Assembly (NCBI GenBank): GCA_903995115.1
Contig: LR877155.1
Location: 436,501-500,500 of the forward strand
Length of the DNA stretch: 64,000 nt
Source of the DNA: Angomonas deanei
Lineage: Eukaryota > Euglenozoa > Kinetoplastea > Trypanosomatida > Trypanosomatidae
Direction: 5' to 3'
Position 1 is the stretch's first letter. Every line of letters starts with the position of its first letter. Positions 1 to 10,009 of this stretch are shown piece by piece. The position numbers and the translations under genes are program-made. Below the pieces are notes generated by a model. It saw only the letters and a list, made by a program, of their open reading frames with translations, did no database searches and had not been told where the DNA came from.

Positions 1-1
1 T

Positions 2-3000
2 GTCAGTCTGTATGAGCCCCCGCCGTGGACCAAGATGCTAGCGGCGGTGTATGTGTTGGTGATCTTTGTCTTGGAGGTCATTGACGCCTCGCTGGATCAC
101 AGCGACTGGTACGGCGCCGCGAACACGTTTCTGAGTTTTCCGAATCTCAGCCGGGAGAATAGAGGGAATAAGAATATTACCAACAATGCGCACCACGGCA
201 TCTTGCACTGGGTCGTGATCGCCCTCCTCGCCCTCGGCGGGTTTGTGAATGTATTATTGTTGTTTTATTTGCGGTCCTACCTCGGAAAGAAGTCCTACCT
301 CGAAACACGACCGCAGCAGCTCGCCTGTCGTGTCTTCCAGATGGTCTTTTTCGTGTTTGTCTTGTACTACGTCTACCACTTGTTGGTGTTTTACATTTAC
401 TACAATCAAGATCACCCGGTCACAGACTCTCGTTACGTGTTTATTCAAATCCCTGCCCTGCTTGTGGCAGCCCTTTTTGTCAATGTATTAACGTTAGTCT
501 ACACAACACGCAGCAGGGAGACCTCCTCTTCTTGGGGGATGCACAAGGTCAAACAAATCACCAACAAGGATAAAAAAAGTGGAAAAAAAGAAAAAGTAGA
601 GAGTGAGGATACCTCCATGAGCATTGTCCCCATTATCGCGAGTGACCCTCGGTGGAAGGTGATGGTGTGGCCGGACTCGTATTATCGCTGGTTATACCGC
701 CATGGGGGGTCGCAATACTTGTTTGCGTCGGAGGAGGAAGAGATTAACTTTTATCGAATCCAGTACGAGTTTCGGGTGCGTAAGATTTTGGCGAAACGAA
801 AACGAGAGAGACGGGCGGCTAGTAATCAGAAAAAGAAGGAAGAAAAGAAGAAGAATAAGAAAGGTGGCAAGAACAATAATAACGAGAATGAAAACAGCGT
901 TTTACACTCTCTCAGCCGTGAGGTTAGCAGTTTTTTTTCACGGGACAACACCAACAATAACAATCATAATAACACGAATCGTGCGCCACAGGAAGGCAAC
1001 CAGCTCGAGGACACCCACCAAGGTCAACACTCCCCGGCGGACTACGTCACCCCGGAAACCTCAGGCGAGAATTCCCACAATAAAGATCCCCAAAACACTG
1101 AAAATAATCATGCCAACCCCCCAGCATTGCGTGGGTTCACCGCGACACAAACCTCCGCCGCCCCGGCCGACGATCAAGAAACATCGATTAGTGTTTCCAA
1201 CATGGACAAATATTCCACCTACTACTTACCAGCCGCACCAGTGAAAGGACGGAGTGACATCCGCATTCGGGATGCCACCACGTCCCAGAAAGAGGATGGT
1301 AGTGTGTTGTTGAGTTTGCATAATAGTTTTGTGACGGAGCCTCAGGTAAGGATCCCACCCAGGGAGGCGGGGTTAGGGTTGCATGCGCATGTGGGATCCA
1401 CGTATCTCTCTCCGCATGCCTCTCCTGCCCGCCGCACCACTCGTCCGAAGCAAGAAGAGGAACAAATCTCGGTTCATCCAAAGACCAATCACAATAGCAG
1501 TGCCAGCAGTAGTAGCAGTAGTAGTAGTGATAGTTCTAGTGATGAGGAATTGGGAAAGAGTAACACTGGTTTGTTGTTTCGTGCCGTCACGCGTGCCAGA
1601 GAGGCGGTGGGGACTGCGATGGGCACAGCAGAACACGTCTTGCTCGAACGACCGGTCCGACGGTTCAACCAAGTGGAAAATTATTTATTTGATCGTGTGA
1701 TGCTCATTGGGGACACCGCCAACCACAATAGCAACAACAACATTGGCAACTATCTTCCCTTTTTTAACTTGGAGACGGCGATGGATTGTTATAACATGTC
1801 GTGGGAGGTGTATAATCTTTACGGGGAGGAACTAAAAGCAGAACAAGATGGGATACGGCAGGTACTCGTACAAGAAGAACGGGCGCGACGTGAGCTAGAA
1901 CGACTGAATCATAATGTGAGCAAGGATAACGGTAGCAGCAACGGTAATCATGAATTGCAGAAAACGCCGTCCGGTGCGACTTCCAAAAAACGGTTTAGCC
2001 TAGCCACCCCACGTCGCCGCCGCGATACCTTGCAAGCACCGAAACGAGCGAGCGCGGTCTCCCCTACCGGTGTTTCCTCCGTTCCCGCCAGCGTCAAAAA
2101 TAACGAGGAAGATAACGAAAATGAGAATAATAATAATACGGAAGACGAACGACAGCTCTTCTCCACGCCCAACCACGACGGTGATGAACAAAAGAAACGC
2201 GAAAGTTTTGCCTTGGAAGACACCACACGTCAGAATAATGAGGATACCCCATCCAATCAGAATAATAATGAAGAAGAGGACGACGATGAGGAAGGCATTA
2301 CCATCACCACCGAAGAGGTGGAGAACCGGCGGCGGCAGGACCCCGCCGCGCTACCGCCCATGAACGTTGAAAAGTACGGTTATACCTTACTCAATGTCGT
2401 CACGATTGACGCCGTGCAGCTCATTATTGTGAAGATGGATACCGAAGCCCCCGAGCACAAGGGGAAGGCCCCGCGCATTATCTTTTCTTTCCGAGGAACC
2501 GCTAATCTCACGAATGCCAAGTATGATTTAAATATTCATCGTGTGGTGTGGCGGGAGATGGCAAGAGCGGCACGGCAGGAAAAGAAAAGGGAAAATAAAC
2601 CAGAGAATGAGGAGGATAGCGAGGAGGAACTAAACGAACACGAGAAAAAGAAGAAGAAGAATAAAAAGAAGGAGGAGGCTCGTCAGGAGGACGCCGAGGA
2701 GGATGCGGAGCTGCAGGAAGTACTTTCCATGGCCACTGGCCGTGAGCTCAACGACAGTATATCGAGCGCGGCCACGCTGGCCTCCCAACTGCTAGCTGGT
2801 GAACACAACAATAATAATAATAATGGAATCCATGAGCCGGGAGCGGGGGGAAGTGCCTTGCTGGGCTGTCGCAGCTGTCTTCAGAGTTGTGTCGACCGCA
2901 CCTCCTTCCAGCCCGCCGTGCACGCTGGTTTCTTAGCTTTATGGAAAAGTTTCCGCCCTTATGTCATGAAGGAATTGAAAAAACTGGCGACCCGTGATTC

Positions 3001-3451
3001 AGACGGCCATAACAGCGCCAACACGAATCATAATAATAATCACAATGTATATCGATTTTTTACAACCGGTCACAGTCTCGGGGCGGCGCTGGCCTCGCTC
3101 TGTGCGTATAGTATGACGCTGTACCTGGAAAGAATCAAGTACCCTCTGTCGGAGGTGACCGTCTACAGCTACGGCCAACCCCGCATGGGGAACAAAGTCT
3201 TCTGCGGCCTCTACAACAAGAAAGTCCCCCGCTCCTTCCGTGTCTTCAACGAGAGTGATATTGTCGTCACCATGACGATGTTTGGCAGTTATCACATTGG
3301 ACTGGAAGTCAACATTGACCGCCATGGCAACTATATTATTAAACCAACGGAGATTGAGAAGATGTTTCCCCCCGACGAAGGGACGTGGGCTGGCGGTGTT
3401 GAACCACTTGATGGCGAACTATGGCGCCTCGATGAATGCGATTGCCGATAA
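2..3451 (+). CDS. Membrane-anchored class 3 lipase, 5' partial
   Basis: A putative triacylglycerol or phospholipid lipase of the Lipase_3 (alpha/beta hydrolase) family. The frame is open to the left edge, so the true start may lie outside the window; the first visible Met is at base 35. Counting from that Met, about four hydrophobic segments occupy residues 1-20, 55-80, 97-125 and 135-155, then a long charged, Ser/Asn-rich low-complexity region runs to about residue 780. The hydrolase domain follows: FSFRGT near 818, the nucleophile elbow GHSLG near 1012-1016, then YGQPRMGN, an Asp in NESDIVV and a His in SYHIG, which together form a complete Ser-Asp-His triad. This arrangement of N-terminal membrane helices plus a C-terminal lipase domain resembles diacylglycerol-lipase-like proteins, so a membrane lipid substrate is likely. 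The C-terminus appears cut by a frame change (see 3382-3641). Confidence 0.85.
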   Translation, partial: VSLYEPPPWTKMLAAVYVLVIFVLEVIDASLDHSDWYGAANTFLSFPNLSRENRGNKNITNNAHHGILHWVVIALLALGGFVNVLLLFYLRSYLGKKSYLETRPQQLACRVFQMVFFVFVLYYVYHLLVFYIYYNQDHPVTDSRYVFIQIPALLVAALFVNVLTLVYTTRSRETSSSWGMHKVKQITNKDKKSGKKEKVESEDTSMSIVPIIASDPRWKVMVWPDSYYRWLYRHGGSQYLFASEEEEINFYRIQYEFRVRKILAKRKRERRAASNQKKKEEKKKNKKGGKNNNNENENSVLHSLSREVSSFFSRDNTNNNNHNNTNRAPQEGNQLEDTHQGQHSPADYVTPETSGENSHNKDPQNTENNHANPPALRGFTATQTSAAPADDQETSISVSNMDKYSTYYLPAAPVKGRSDIRIRDATTSQKEDGSVLLSLHNSFVTEPQVRIPPREAGLGLHAHVGSTYLSPHASPARRTTRPKQEEEQISVHPKTNHNSSASSSSSSSSDSSSDEELGKSNTGLLFRAVTRAREAVGTAMGTAEHVLLERPVRRFNQVENYLFDRVMLIGDTANHNSNNNIGNYLPFFNLETAMDCYNMSWEVYNLYGEELKAEQDGIRQVLVQEERARRELERLNHNVSKDNGSSNGNHELQKTPSGATSKKRFSLATPRRRRDTLQAPKRASAVSPTGVSSVPASVKNNEEDNENENNNNTEDERQLFSTPNHDGDEQKKRESFALEDTTRQNNEDTPSNQNNNEEEDDDEEGITITTEEVENRRRQDPAALPPMNVEKYGYTLLNVVTIDAVQLIIVKMDTEAPEHKGKAPRIIFSFRGTANLTNAKYDLNIHRVVWREMARAARQEKKRENKPENEEDSEEELNEHEKKKKKNKKKEEARQEDAEEDAELQEVLSMATGRELNDSISSAATLASQLLAGEHNNNNNNGIHEPGAGGSALLGCRSCLQSCVDRTSFQPAVHAGFLALWKSFRPYVMKELKKLATRDSDGHNSANTNHNNNHNVYRFFTTGHSLGAALASLCAYSMTLYLERIKYPLSEVTVYSYGQPRMGNKVFCGLYNKKVPRSFRVFNESDIVVTMTMFGSYHIGLEVNIDRHGNYIIKPTEIEKMFPPDEGTWAGGVEPLDGELWRLDECDCR

Positions 3452-3641
3452 AGTAAAAAATTGTCCCGCACGTGCGTTGCAGCCGTACGCGAATGCCTCC
3501 GCGGAGGTTTGGGCGGCGCACAAGAAGGAAGAAAAGATGTTGGAAGATAATCGCGTGAAGGTGCTGAGCTCGACGGAGACAGATAACCCGAATCATAATA
3601 AACAAAAAGAAAAGGAAAAGTCGCATCATCAACTGGCGTAG
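3382..3641 (+). other. Out-of-frame continuation of the lipase C-terminus
   Basis: After the lipase domain the reading frame reaches TAA at 3449-3451, but the next frame (+1) carries GC-rich, codon-like sequence from about 3382 to a TAG at 3639-3641, ending where the AT-rich spacer starts. It encodes VLNHLMANYGASMNAIADK, then a charged tail rich in Ala, Glu and Lys. The switch point is most simply a run of six C at 3368-3373: one C fewer places the lipase in this frame. It could be a sequence error, a real mutation that shortens the protein, or, less likely, +1 slippage on CCC codons. Confidence 0.6.
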
Positions 3642-3920
3642 GCCAACTTCAACATGTAATAGTACGACTATGAAAATATCATTTTTTTTTTTTAATTTGT
3701 ATTTTGTTGCGAGTGTTAATATTTAAAAAAAAAAAAGACCTGTATACTTCTTTTTTTTTTTTTATATATATACGTGCAATTATTTTCTGGTGTATCCACT
3801 GTCAAATAAAGCATTTTTTTTTTCTTTTGTTTCAGAATGCACCTTTACTATCATTTCATTATTCCTCCTTTCTTTTCCCCCAAAAAATAAGAAAAATCAC
3901 TTTTTATTTTAAAAAAGAAG

Positions 3921-4265
3921 ATGACCTCCACACAGAGTGTCTTGCTACAGACCGCCCAGCAGTCCCTACAACCACCGCAGGGAGAGGAGGTGTGGTCGAC
4001 GTGGTACACGGAGGGCGCCGACACTTTCGAGGATTTTAAAAGCTACGAACCCGCGGCCCCCGAGAATAACGATAATAATAATAATAATGAAAGAAGTAGC
4101 TCACGCCGGACGCTCAGTGCGCGACAGATCAGTGGTCAGTTCGACGACGAGGTGGTCCGCTCCTTCGAAGAGGACTGGGAGGACGAGGACGCCGAGGATA
4201 CCTTTGATACGATTATGGGAATTATTTCTAGACACGCTGCCTCCACTGCCGCCAGCGCTAAATAA
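3921..4265 (+). CDS. DSS1/SEM1-like small acidic protein
   Basis: A 114-residue acidic protein. Two blocks match the pattern of DSS1/SEM1, the disordered subunit of the 26S proteasome lid that also binds BRCA2-type and TREX-2 complexes: an upstream TFEDF segment (residues 36-40) and a downstream FEEDWEDEDAEDTF segment followed by a short helix ending in RH (about residues 80-105). DSS1 is normally about 70-90 residues; the extra length here comes from an Asn/Ser-rich linker between the two blocks. The start is the first ATG after a poly-T/poly-A leader. The family call rests on short motifs in a low-complexity acidic protein, so a chance resemblance remains possible. Confidence 0.55.
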   Translation: MTSTQSVLLQTAQQSLQPPQGEEVWSTWYTEGADTFEDFKSYEPAAPENNDNNNNNERSSSRRTLSARQISGQFDDEVVRSFEEDWEDEDAEDTFDTIMGIISRHAASTAASAK

Positions 4266-4558
4266 TAATAATGATGGGTGTGTTTTTTTTCTTTTTGAGA
4301 AGAGAGTATATATATATTTCAGAGGTCGTATGATTATTATTGTTTTTCTAAAACAAGAAAATAAAATTAAACAATGCTTTTTTTTTTTTAGATTTTTTTT
4401 CCCCCTCCTGTGTAGAACAATAAATCACTTTCTTTTTTCTGACGCACAAAAATAATTCTCTCTCCCTTTTTTTTACTTCGCAGTAGCAAGAACGGAGGGA
4501 GTTTTAGTAGTTTTTTTTTTTTTTTTATATTTTCACATCTAATTAGAAAAAAAAAAAA

Positions 4559-5632
4559 ATGTTAGGGCGCACTATTTTCCGTCAATGTAGCAAACACACG
4601 ACCAAAGCCACGGTCGGTTCCCTTCTACAGAGCGAGGCGAATAAAAACCTAAATAATAATCATAACGAGGAGAGTGCCGTGGCGGCGCACAGCGGCACCG
4701 GTTGGCTCGCCGGCGCGGCATGGGCCAGTCTCGGGAGTGAGTTCCAAACGGTAGAGGTGGACAAGTTCTTAAAACCACTCCCCGATCATTTCCTCACGCC
4801 CCGCGCCACCACGGATATCGAGCCGCAAGAAGAATTATTGCATTCCTTGGTGGAACAGAATGAGAAAATGTACGAGGGGATTGACGTAAGGGATCCTTCC
4901 TCGCTGGCGGTGTATGAGGGGGAGCGGCCGCGGTGGCTAACGATGGGCGGACAAGTCCGTGCGGTCTCGGAGTTTATCAGCGGCCACCTCTGCCACCACA
5001 TCTCCCTTCCCGAGTGGAAGTTATTGTTTGACTTACAGTACGCGGAGATGGACTTGACGTATTGGTTGTATGTGTTGCATGTGCACTTGGTGTCCCGCCG
5101 GGCGACCGCCATCCCGATAGAGTCCTTCGCCCGCCGTCGTGAGGTCTTGGAGGAACTATTACTCACGTTATTCGACAGCTGGGCCTCCACCTCGGAAGAC
5201 ATCATGGGCCGTCCCCCGCTGAATAAGATTAAATATTATATTCGAGACATGTATTACGTCACCGCCGTCAATTTTGAGGAAGCGTTGCTGCACGACGGGG
5301 CCGGCGCAGACTTGATGTTGATGGGGTTTTTGATGAAGTTTTGTCCGTTGCCACGACCGGAGGATGTACCCATGTACACGTACTACACCCTCGTGCATTA
5401 TATTCGCTTTCACACCGCGCTGTTTGATCGCATGTCGGATGAATCGTTTGCAAAAGGGAATTTTAACTTTTTGAGTCCGACGGATCCGATTATTTTTGAA
5501 AAGTATAGTGAAATCGCGTACGACGATGTCATTAAGAGTTGGACCGTAGAGGAGGAGGGAAATCATACGAATAGTAATAATAATGATAATCATAATAATA
5601 GTCATGATAGTGAGACAGAAAAGAAGGAGTAG
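4559..5632 (+). CDS. Ubiquinol-cytochrome c chaperone family protein (CBP3/UQCC1-like)
   Basis: A 357-residue protein with a basic, Ser/Thr-rich N-terminus (MLGRTIFRQCSKHTTK) that looks like a mitochondrial presequence. Residues 140-265 fit the ubiquinol-cytochrome c chaperone fold: a segment with YWLYVLHVHLVSRR corresponds to the family's conserved LHVWML-type helix, followed by a RRREVLEELLLTLFDSW helix, an IKYYIRDMYY segment and NFEEALLHDGAGAD. In yeast and human the family (Cbp3, UQCC1) binds newly made cytochrome b and assists complex III assembly in the mitochondrion. The tail is Asn/Asp-rich low complexity. The start is the only ATG after the A-tract at 4547-4558. The call is based on remembered family motifs; the overall match is moderate. 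Confidence 0.6.
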   Translation: MLGRTIFRQCSKHTTKATVGSLLQSEANKNLNNNHNEESAVAAHSGTGWLAGAAWASLGSEFQTVEVDKFLKPLPDHFLTPRATTDIEPQEELLHSLVEQNEKMYEGIDVRDPSSLAVYEGERPRWLTMGGQVRAVSEFISGHLCHHISLPEWKLLFDLQYAEMDLTYWLYVLHVHLVSRRATAIPIESFARRREVLEELLLTLFDSWASTSEDIMGRPPLNKIKYYIRDMYYVTAVNFEEALLHDGAGADLMLMGFLMKFCPLPRPEDVPMYTYYTLVHYIRFHTALFDRMSDESFAKGNFNFLSPTDPIIFEKYSEIAYDDVIKSWTVEEEGNHTNSNNNDNHNNSHDSETEKKE

Positions 5633-5943
5633 AGATATATATTATTTATTATTGTCAGACAGGATTCTTTTCATTTCATTTTTTAAAGTAGTTACCATTC
5701 CACATGTCTCTTTTTATTATTTATTAATCCCTTAATATTACACGTAAAATAAATCTTATATATAAGTGACGCAAAGAAATAACGCTTCTGTATTTTTTTT
5801 TTCTGCTGAATTTTTTTCCTTGTTTTTGCACTTTTCACTTTCCCTCCTTTTTAATTGTATTTTTCAAAGTAATTTTTTTTTTCCCAAAACTTACCATAAT
5901 TAATTTTTTTTTGTTTTTTCACTAATTAACAAAACACGAAGAA
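5633..5943 (+). other. Spacer: AT-rich, polypyrimidine tracts only
   Basis: Poly-T and mixed T/C runs (for example 5791-5800, 5871-5882 and 5905-5915) suit trans-splice acceptor and poly(A) signals between polycistronic genes. I see no ORF or RNA gene. Confidence 0.6.
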
Positions 5944-8028
5944 ATGAAGCGTATTGAGTTGTCCAAGTTAACGAAAAATGTGTTGAAGCTGCCACGCCTG
6001 CCTGTCCCAACCTTAGACCACACGTTCGACGCATACCGGCGCTCTGTCGTCGCCCTGCGCCCCGCCGAGAGTGATGAAGTCAAGGCACACTTTACAAAAC
6101 TGGATACCTTTCTCCGTCAGTCCGCCCCGTCCATTCAGAAGAATATTGTCGCCAAGGACAAGGCGGCCGAGGAGGCGGGCACGTACCCTTTCACGTACGT
6201 CGAGTCGCTCCTCGAACATCAATTTCTCAAAAGTCGTACCCCCGAAGTCAACATGAACTCTGTTTTTATCTTGAAACCCGATGCGCTGAAGCATGTGGAG
6301 AAGAAGGAGGGCGCTAGTGATCATCAGATACAAGCCGCCGCGGCCGCCCGCTCCCTCTACGCGATTGGTCTATGGCTACAGGAGGTGAAAGCACAAGGTG
6401 TCCCCCTACCGGAGGAAGTTTCCACTTTTCTCACCCAGCAAAAAAATGCCGTGCTCACTATTGATCAAATCCTAGAAGGACAGCTCCACGAGAGTTGTAT
6501 TGACCTGTCGCCATTGCATCATGAGTTCGGTCGCAGCCTGATCCCGGCCGCCGACGTCGATGAGATCAAGACCACCCCTATCGAGGAGCTAGGCCACGTC
6601 GTCGTCCTGCACGACGGCTTTCCCTATTTGCTGAATATCATGGACCCCGCCGATAAGTCCCGCACGCTGTCGCTGGAGGAGATACAGAAAGGGCTAGAGT
6701 ATATCTTATCGGTAACCCCGGAGACCGACAACACGACGCCGGTGTCGGTGCTGACGGCGGCCAGCCGGACGCTCTGGTCCAAGGCCTACGCGGAGCTGAC
6801 GAAGGGGGAAGAAAACGCCAAGAATAAGGAAATGCTAGAAAAGTTTCACACCGCGGTATTAATCGTCTGTCTCGATTCCGGCAAGTGGAGCGATCACGCC
6901 TCCCTGGCCGAGTCCGCCGCCCTCCACGGCAGTAAAGAGGAGTTGGAGAACCGCTGGTACGACAAACATCAAATGATCGTGTCTGCCGACGGTCAGCTCG
7001 CCTTTAACTTTGAGGCCAGCTGCAGCGACCGCGTGCACTGGGCGTATTGGATTGAGCACGTCTTGCGAGTCGCCAACGCCGCCCCGCCCGCCGTCGTGAA
7101 GGACGACACCACTTTTGATTTCACCCGTCTCGTGCAGCCTTTAGAGATTACGTTTGGTAAAAGTTTCGCCGCCCACATCCGTAACGCCCGACTGGAGGCA
7201 CACCACATTGTGGAAGACTTGGAGGTGCACAGCGTACACATTCCGTACGGCAAGGAAAAGATTGCGCTGTTGAATGAGGCGGAGGTGAACAAAGGGGTCC
7301 GCATCACACCGGATGCCTTCGCGCAGCTGGTCTTGCAGCTCGCGCACGACACGTTACGGGATCGTCTCACCGCCGCCTCGCAGCTGTGCAGCGTGGCCAA
7401 CTTTTTCCACGGCCTCACCGCCCTCGCTCGTACCATGACGGCCGAGCTCGCCCAAGTAATTCACATTCTCAACGAGATGGAGCGCAAGGCACTTCCCAAA
7501 TTAGAGGCAGAAAGTGAAATTAATCTTAGCAACGCCGGGGACGGGACCGTCAAGCCGGTGGCCGTCGCGCTCGACAGCGGAAAAAGTTTCTTAGCCAGTC
7601 ACATCACCTCGACAGAGGATAAACAAAAGTTGGCAGCGGCGATGCGCGCGGCGATTACCGCCCACCATGGCCAGGTGCTAGCAGCAACCCGTGGCGAAGG
7701 CATCGACCGTCACATGCTCGTCCTGGACCACCACGTGCGCGTTAACGGCGACAAAGCGGGTCTCGCCTTCTTCGAGGATGAATTACAGAAACTGTCGTCT
7801 TCCTATCTGTTGAGTACGTCCTCCTTCTCGCGGGAGTGGTTGCAGTACTACACCTTTGGACCTCAGCGGGAGAACGGATATGGTCTGGGGTATGTGATTG
7901 ACCGTCACGAGATGCGTGTCTCACTGACGGCCTTTACGAACAGTCCTGCCACGAACGTCTCGGATTTGACCTCTGCCATTTTGTTTTATTCCGATATGGT
8001 GTATCATTTATTAGGGGGTAGCAAATAA
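5944..8028 (+). CDS. Carnitine/choline acyltransferase-fold protein lacking the catalytic His
   Basis: A 694-residue member of the carnitine/choline acyltransferase family by overall architecture: an N-terminal LPRLPVPTLDHTF block, NRWYDK (about 335-340), SPDAF-like TPDAFAQLVLQLA (about 459), DRHMLVL (about 589), the STS triad (624-626) and a C-terminal FGPQRENGYGLGY block. Length is usual for the family (about 600-700). However, the family's catalytic His, in the EHS or EHA motif shortly after RWYDK, is replaced: the sequence reads NFEASCSDR with Ala at 358. The substrate-binding motif RFxxGRTE/D is also altered (NFFHGLTALAR, about 486-496). Either it is a pseudoenzyme with a binding or structural role, or its chemistry has changed. 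The C-terminus (GGSK) is not a peroxisomal PTS1, and I see no clear presequence. Confidence 0.85.
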   Translation: MKRIELSKLTKNVLKLPRLPVPTLDHTFDAYRRSVVALRPAESDEVKAHFTKLDTFLRQSAPSIQKNIVAKDKAAEEAGTYPFTYVESLLEHQFLKSRTPEVNMNSVFILKPDALKHVEKKEGASDHQIQAAAAARSLYAIGLWLQEVKAQGVPLPEEVSTFLTQQKNAVLTIDQILEGQLHESCIDLSPLHHEFGRSLIPAADVDEIKTTPIEELGHVVVLHDGFPYLLNIMDPADKSRTLSLEEIQKGLEYILSVTPETDNTTPVSVLTAASRTLWSKAYAELTKGEENAKNKEMLEKFHTAVLIVCLDSGKWSDHASLAESAALHGSKEELENRWYDKHQMIVSADGQLAFNFEASCSDRVHWAYWIEHVLRVANAAPPAVVKDDTTFDFTRLVQPLEITFGKSFAAHIRNARLEAHHIVEDLEVHSVHIPYGKEKIALLNEAEVNKGVRITPDAFAQLVLQLAHDTLRDRLTAASQLCSVANFFHGLTALARTMTAELAQVIHILNEMERKALPKLEAESEINLSNAGDGTVKPVAVALDSGKSFLASHITSTEDKQKLAAAMRAAITAHHGQVLAATRGEGIDRHMLVLDHHVRVNGDKAGLAFFEDELQKLSSSYLLSTSSFSREWLQYYTFGPQRENGYGLGYVIDRHEMRVSLTAFTNSPATNVSDLTSAILFYSDMVYHLLGGSK

Positions 8029-8781
8029 AGAATAAATAATGAAAAGTTTTTAAATTTTTGCTTTTTTTTTTTTCTTATAAAACGTGCTTTTTATTATTAA
8101 TTAAATCGAATTTTTTTGTTGTTTAGTCGTGTATAAATGAGAGAGAATTGTAATCATAATAATAAATATTTTTTTATATAGAAAGGCAAAGAAAAGAAAG
8201 AGAGTAAAAAAAAAAAGTATCGACGGAGGAATAATAAAAAACAATTAAAAAGGAATACAGTTCCCTTTTTTTGTTTTTATGATTCTTTTCAGTTTTTTTA
8301 CTTATCGAACTATATTATTCTACTTTTTTTTTTTTTTTTTAAGAAAAGCTCTTTTTCATTTTCTTTGCAATAACATCTATATGAAAAAAAAGATAATACG
8401 ATTGGCGTAAGCGTTTTTTTTTTTTTACTTTTACTTTTTTTAGTTTTTAAAAAAAAAATACTCTCAATTCGATATTTCACATGATTCTGTTGTTTTTTAG
8501 CATTTCATAAAAAAAAAAAATATAAATTAAGTATATATTATAATTCAAATAAAGAAAGAGCTCTTTTCATAAAGTTAATCTATAAAAAAAAAAAACCAAA
8601 GAAAAAAAAATTGAAATGATTGTTTTATTTTGATATTTTTTATTTCACAGCACAATGACAAAAAAAGAAAAAGATATTTCTCTCTCTCTCAACATCCTAA
8701 AACATAGCGAACAAGAAAAACAACCTCATTTTATATAACTTAAATAATTATAATTACTTTTTTTTTTTTTTTAGCTCACCC
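8029..8781 (+). other. Long AT-rich spacer, no gene seen
   Basis: Poly-T and poly-A runs, short AATAAT stretches and a CTCTCT run near 8681-8691. A poly-T tract (8759-8773) followed by AG at 8774-8775 is a likely trans-splice acceptor just before the RPC34 start at 8782. No ORF of coding character and no recognisable RNA gene. Confidence 0.55.
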
Positions 8782-9973
8782 ATGTCCCAAACGACGCTCA
8801 TCAACGACGTACAGTCACAGATATTAGCGATATTAGCAAACGATACTAACACCAACGTCCCCTATGAATTCATTGAACACAAAATCTTAAAAGAGGAAAC
8901 CAATAAAGATAAAAACATTACGTCGAAGATATTATCCCTTTCTGTGAAGGGATTGTTAGAAAAAAGACGAGTCAATATAAAAAAAAGTAATAATAATAAT
9001 AATACAAATAGTCAAAAATTATTTTTATCCCTGACGCAATCGTCGTTACCGGAAAGTGCCGCCGCGGTGTTAGAACGCATTAAATTATCCGGCAGCGACG
9101 GCATCGACCAGCCCACTCTTATCCAATCCCTAAAGATGAACAAGATGGAAATGAATAAAAGTATTTTATTGTTATTAAAAGAAAAACAAATTCAAGAACA
9201 GCGCAGTTTTACCAATCGAGCGAAGAAAATTTACTTGTTAGCGCACCTGACGCCGTCGTCGGCCATTACCGGCGGAATTTTTTATAGTTACGCGGGAGAT
9301 GAATTAGACGTGAACTTTGTAGATGAGATGAGACGACGCTGCGTCGCGCATGTCTCCGCGCAACAGTATTATAAAACTAATAATAATGAAAATAATGTAC
9401 ATCATTCTGAAAAAGGAGTGTCGGCGTTGGATTTATTGCAATTCTTGGTAGAAGATAACACTCCCCTCATCCCAGCGAACCATAATAATAATAATAATCA
9501 TCATCATTTAAATAAAAGTCCCACCTCCGACGGAAGTGTCTTTGAGCTGCCACCAGTGATTGCTTCTCCCATCTCCAAGTTGCCACCATCTTCTTTTCAT
9601 CCTCAAAATAATAATAATAATCATCATCCTCATCCCACCACACTGAATTCGCCGTTAAAAAATTTGTGTGATTCCTCCCTGTATAATAACGATCCTCATA
9701 ATAATAATAATAATAACGTGTTACCAGTGAAATCTATTTCAAAACGAGATGCCGTCATTATTGTTAATTCGCTAGTGATGGATGGCATTCTTGAACCTAT
9801 TTTTTTTCAAAATAATAATAATTATAATAATAATTATCAAAATAATAATAATAAGAATCCTTTTCTGACGATGGAAGAGGTAGAACAATCCTCTTTTCAC
9901 CATAAAGAAGAAGATAAGGATGCCTTTAGTTTTGAAGAAGATGCGTTATTAAATTCTCATAATTTTCAAAATC

Positions 9974-10009
<36 letters not shown>

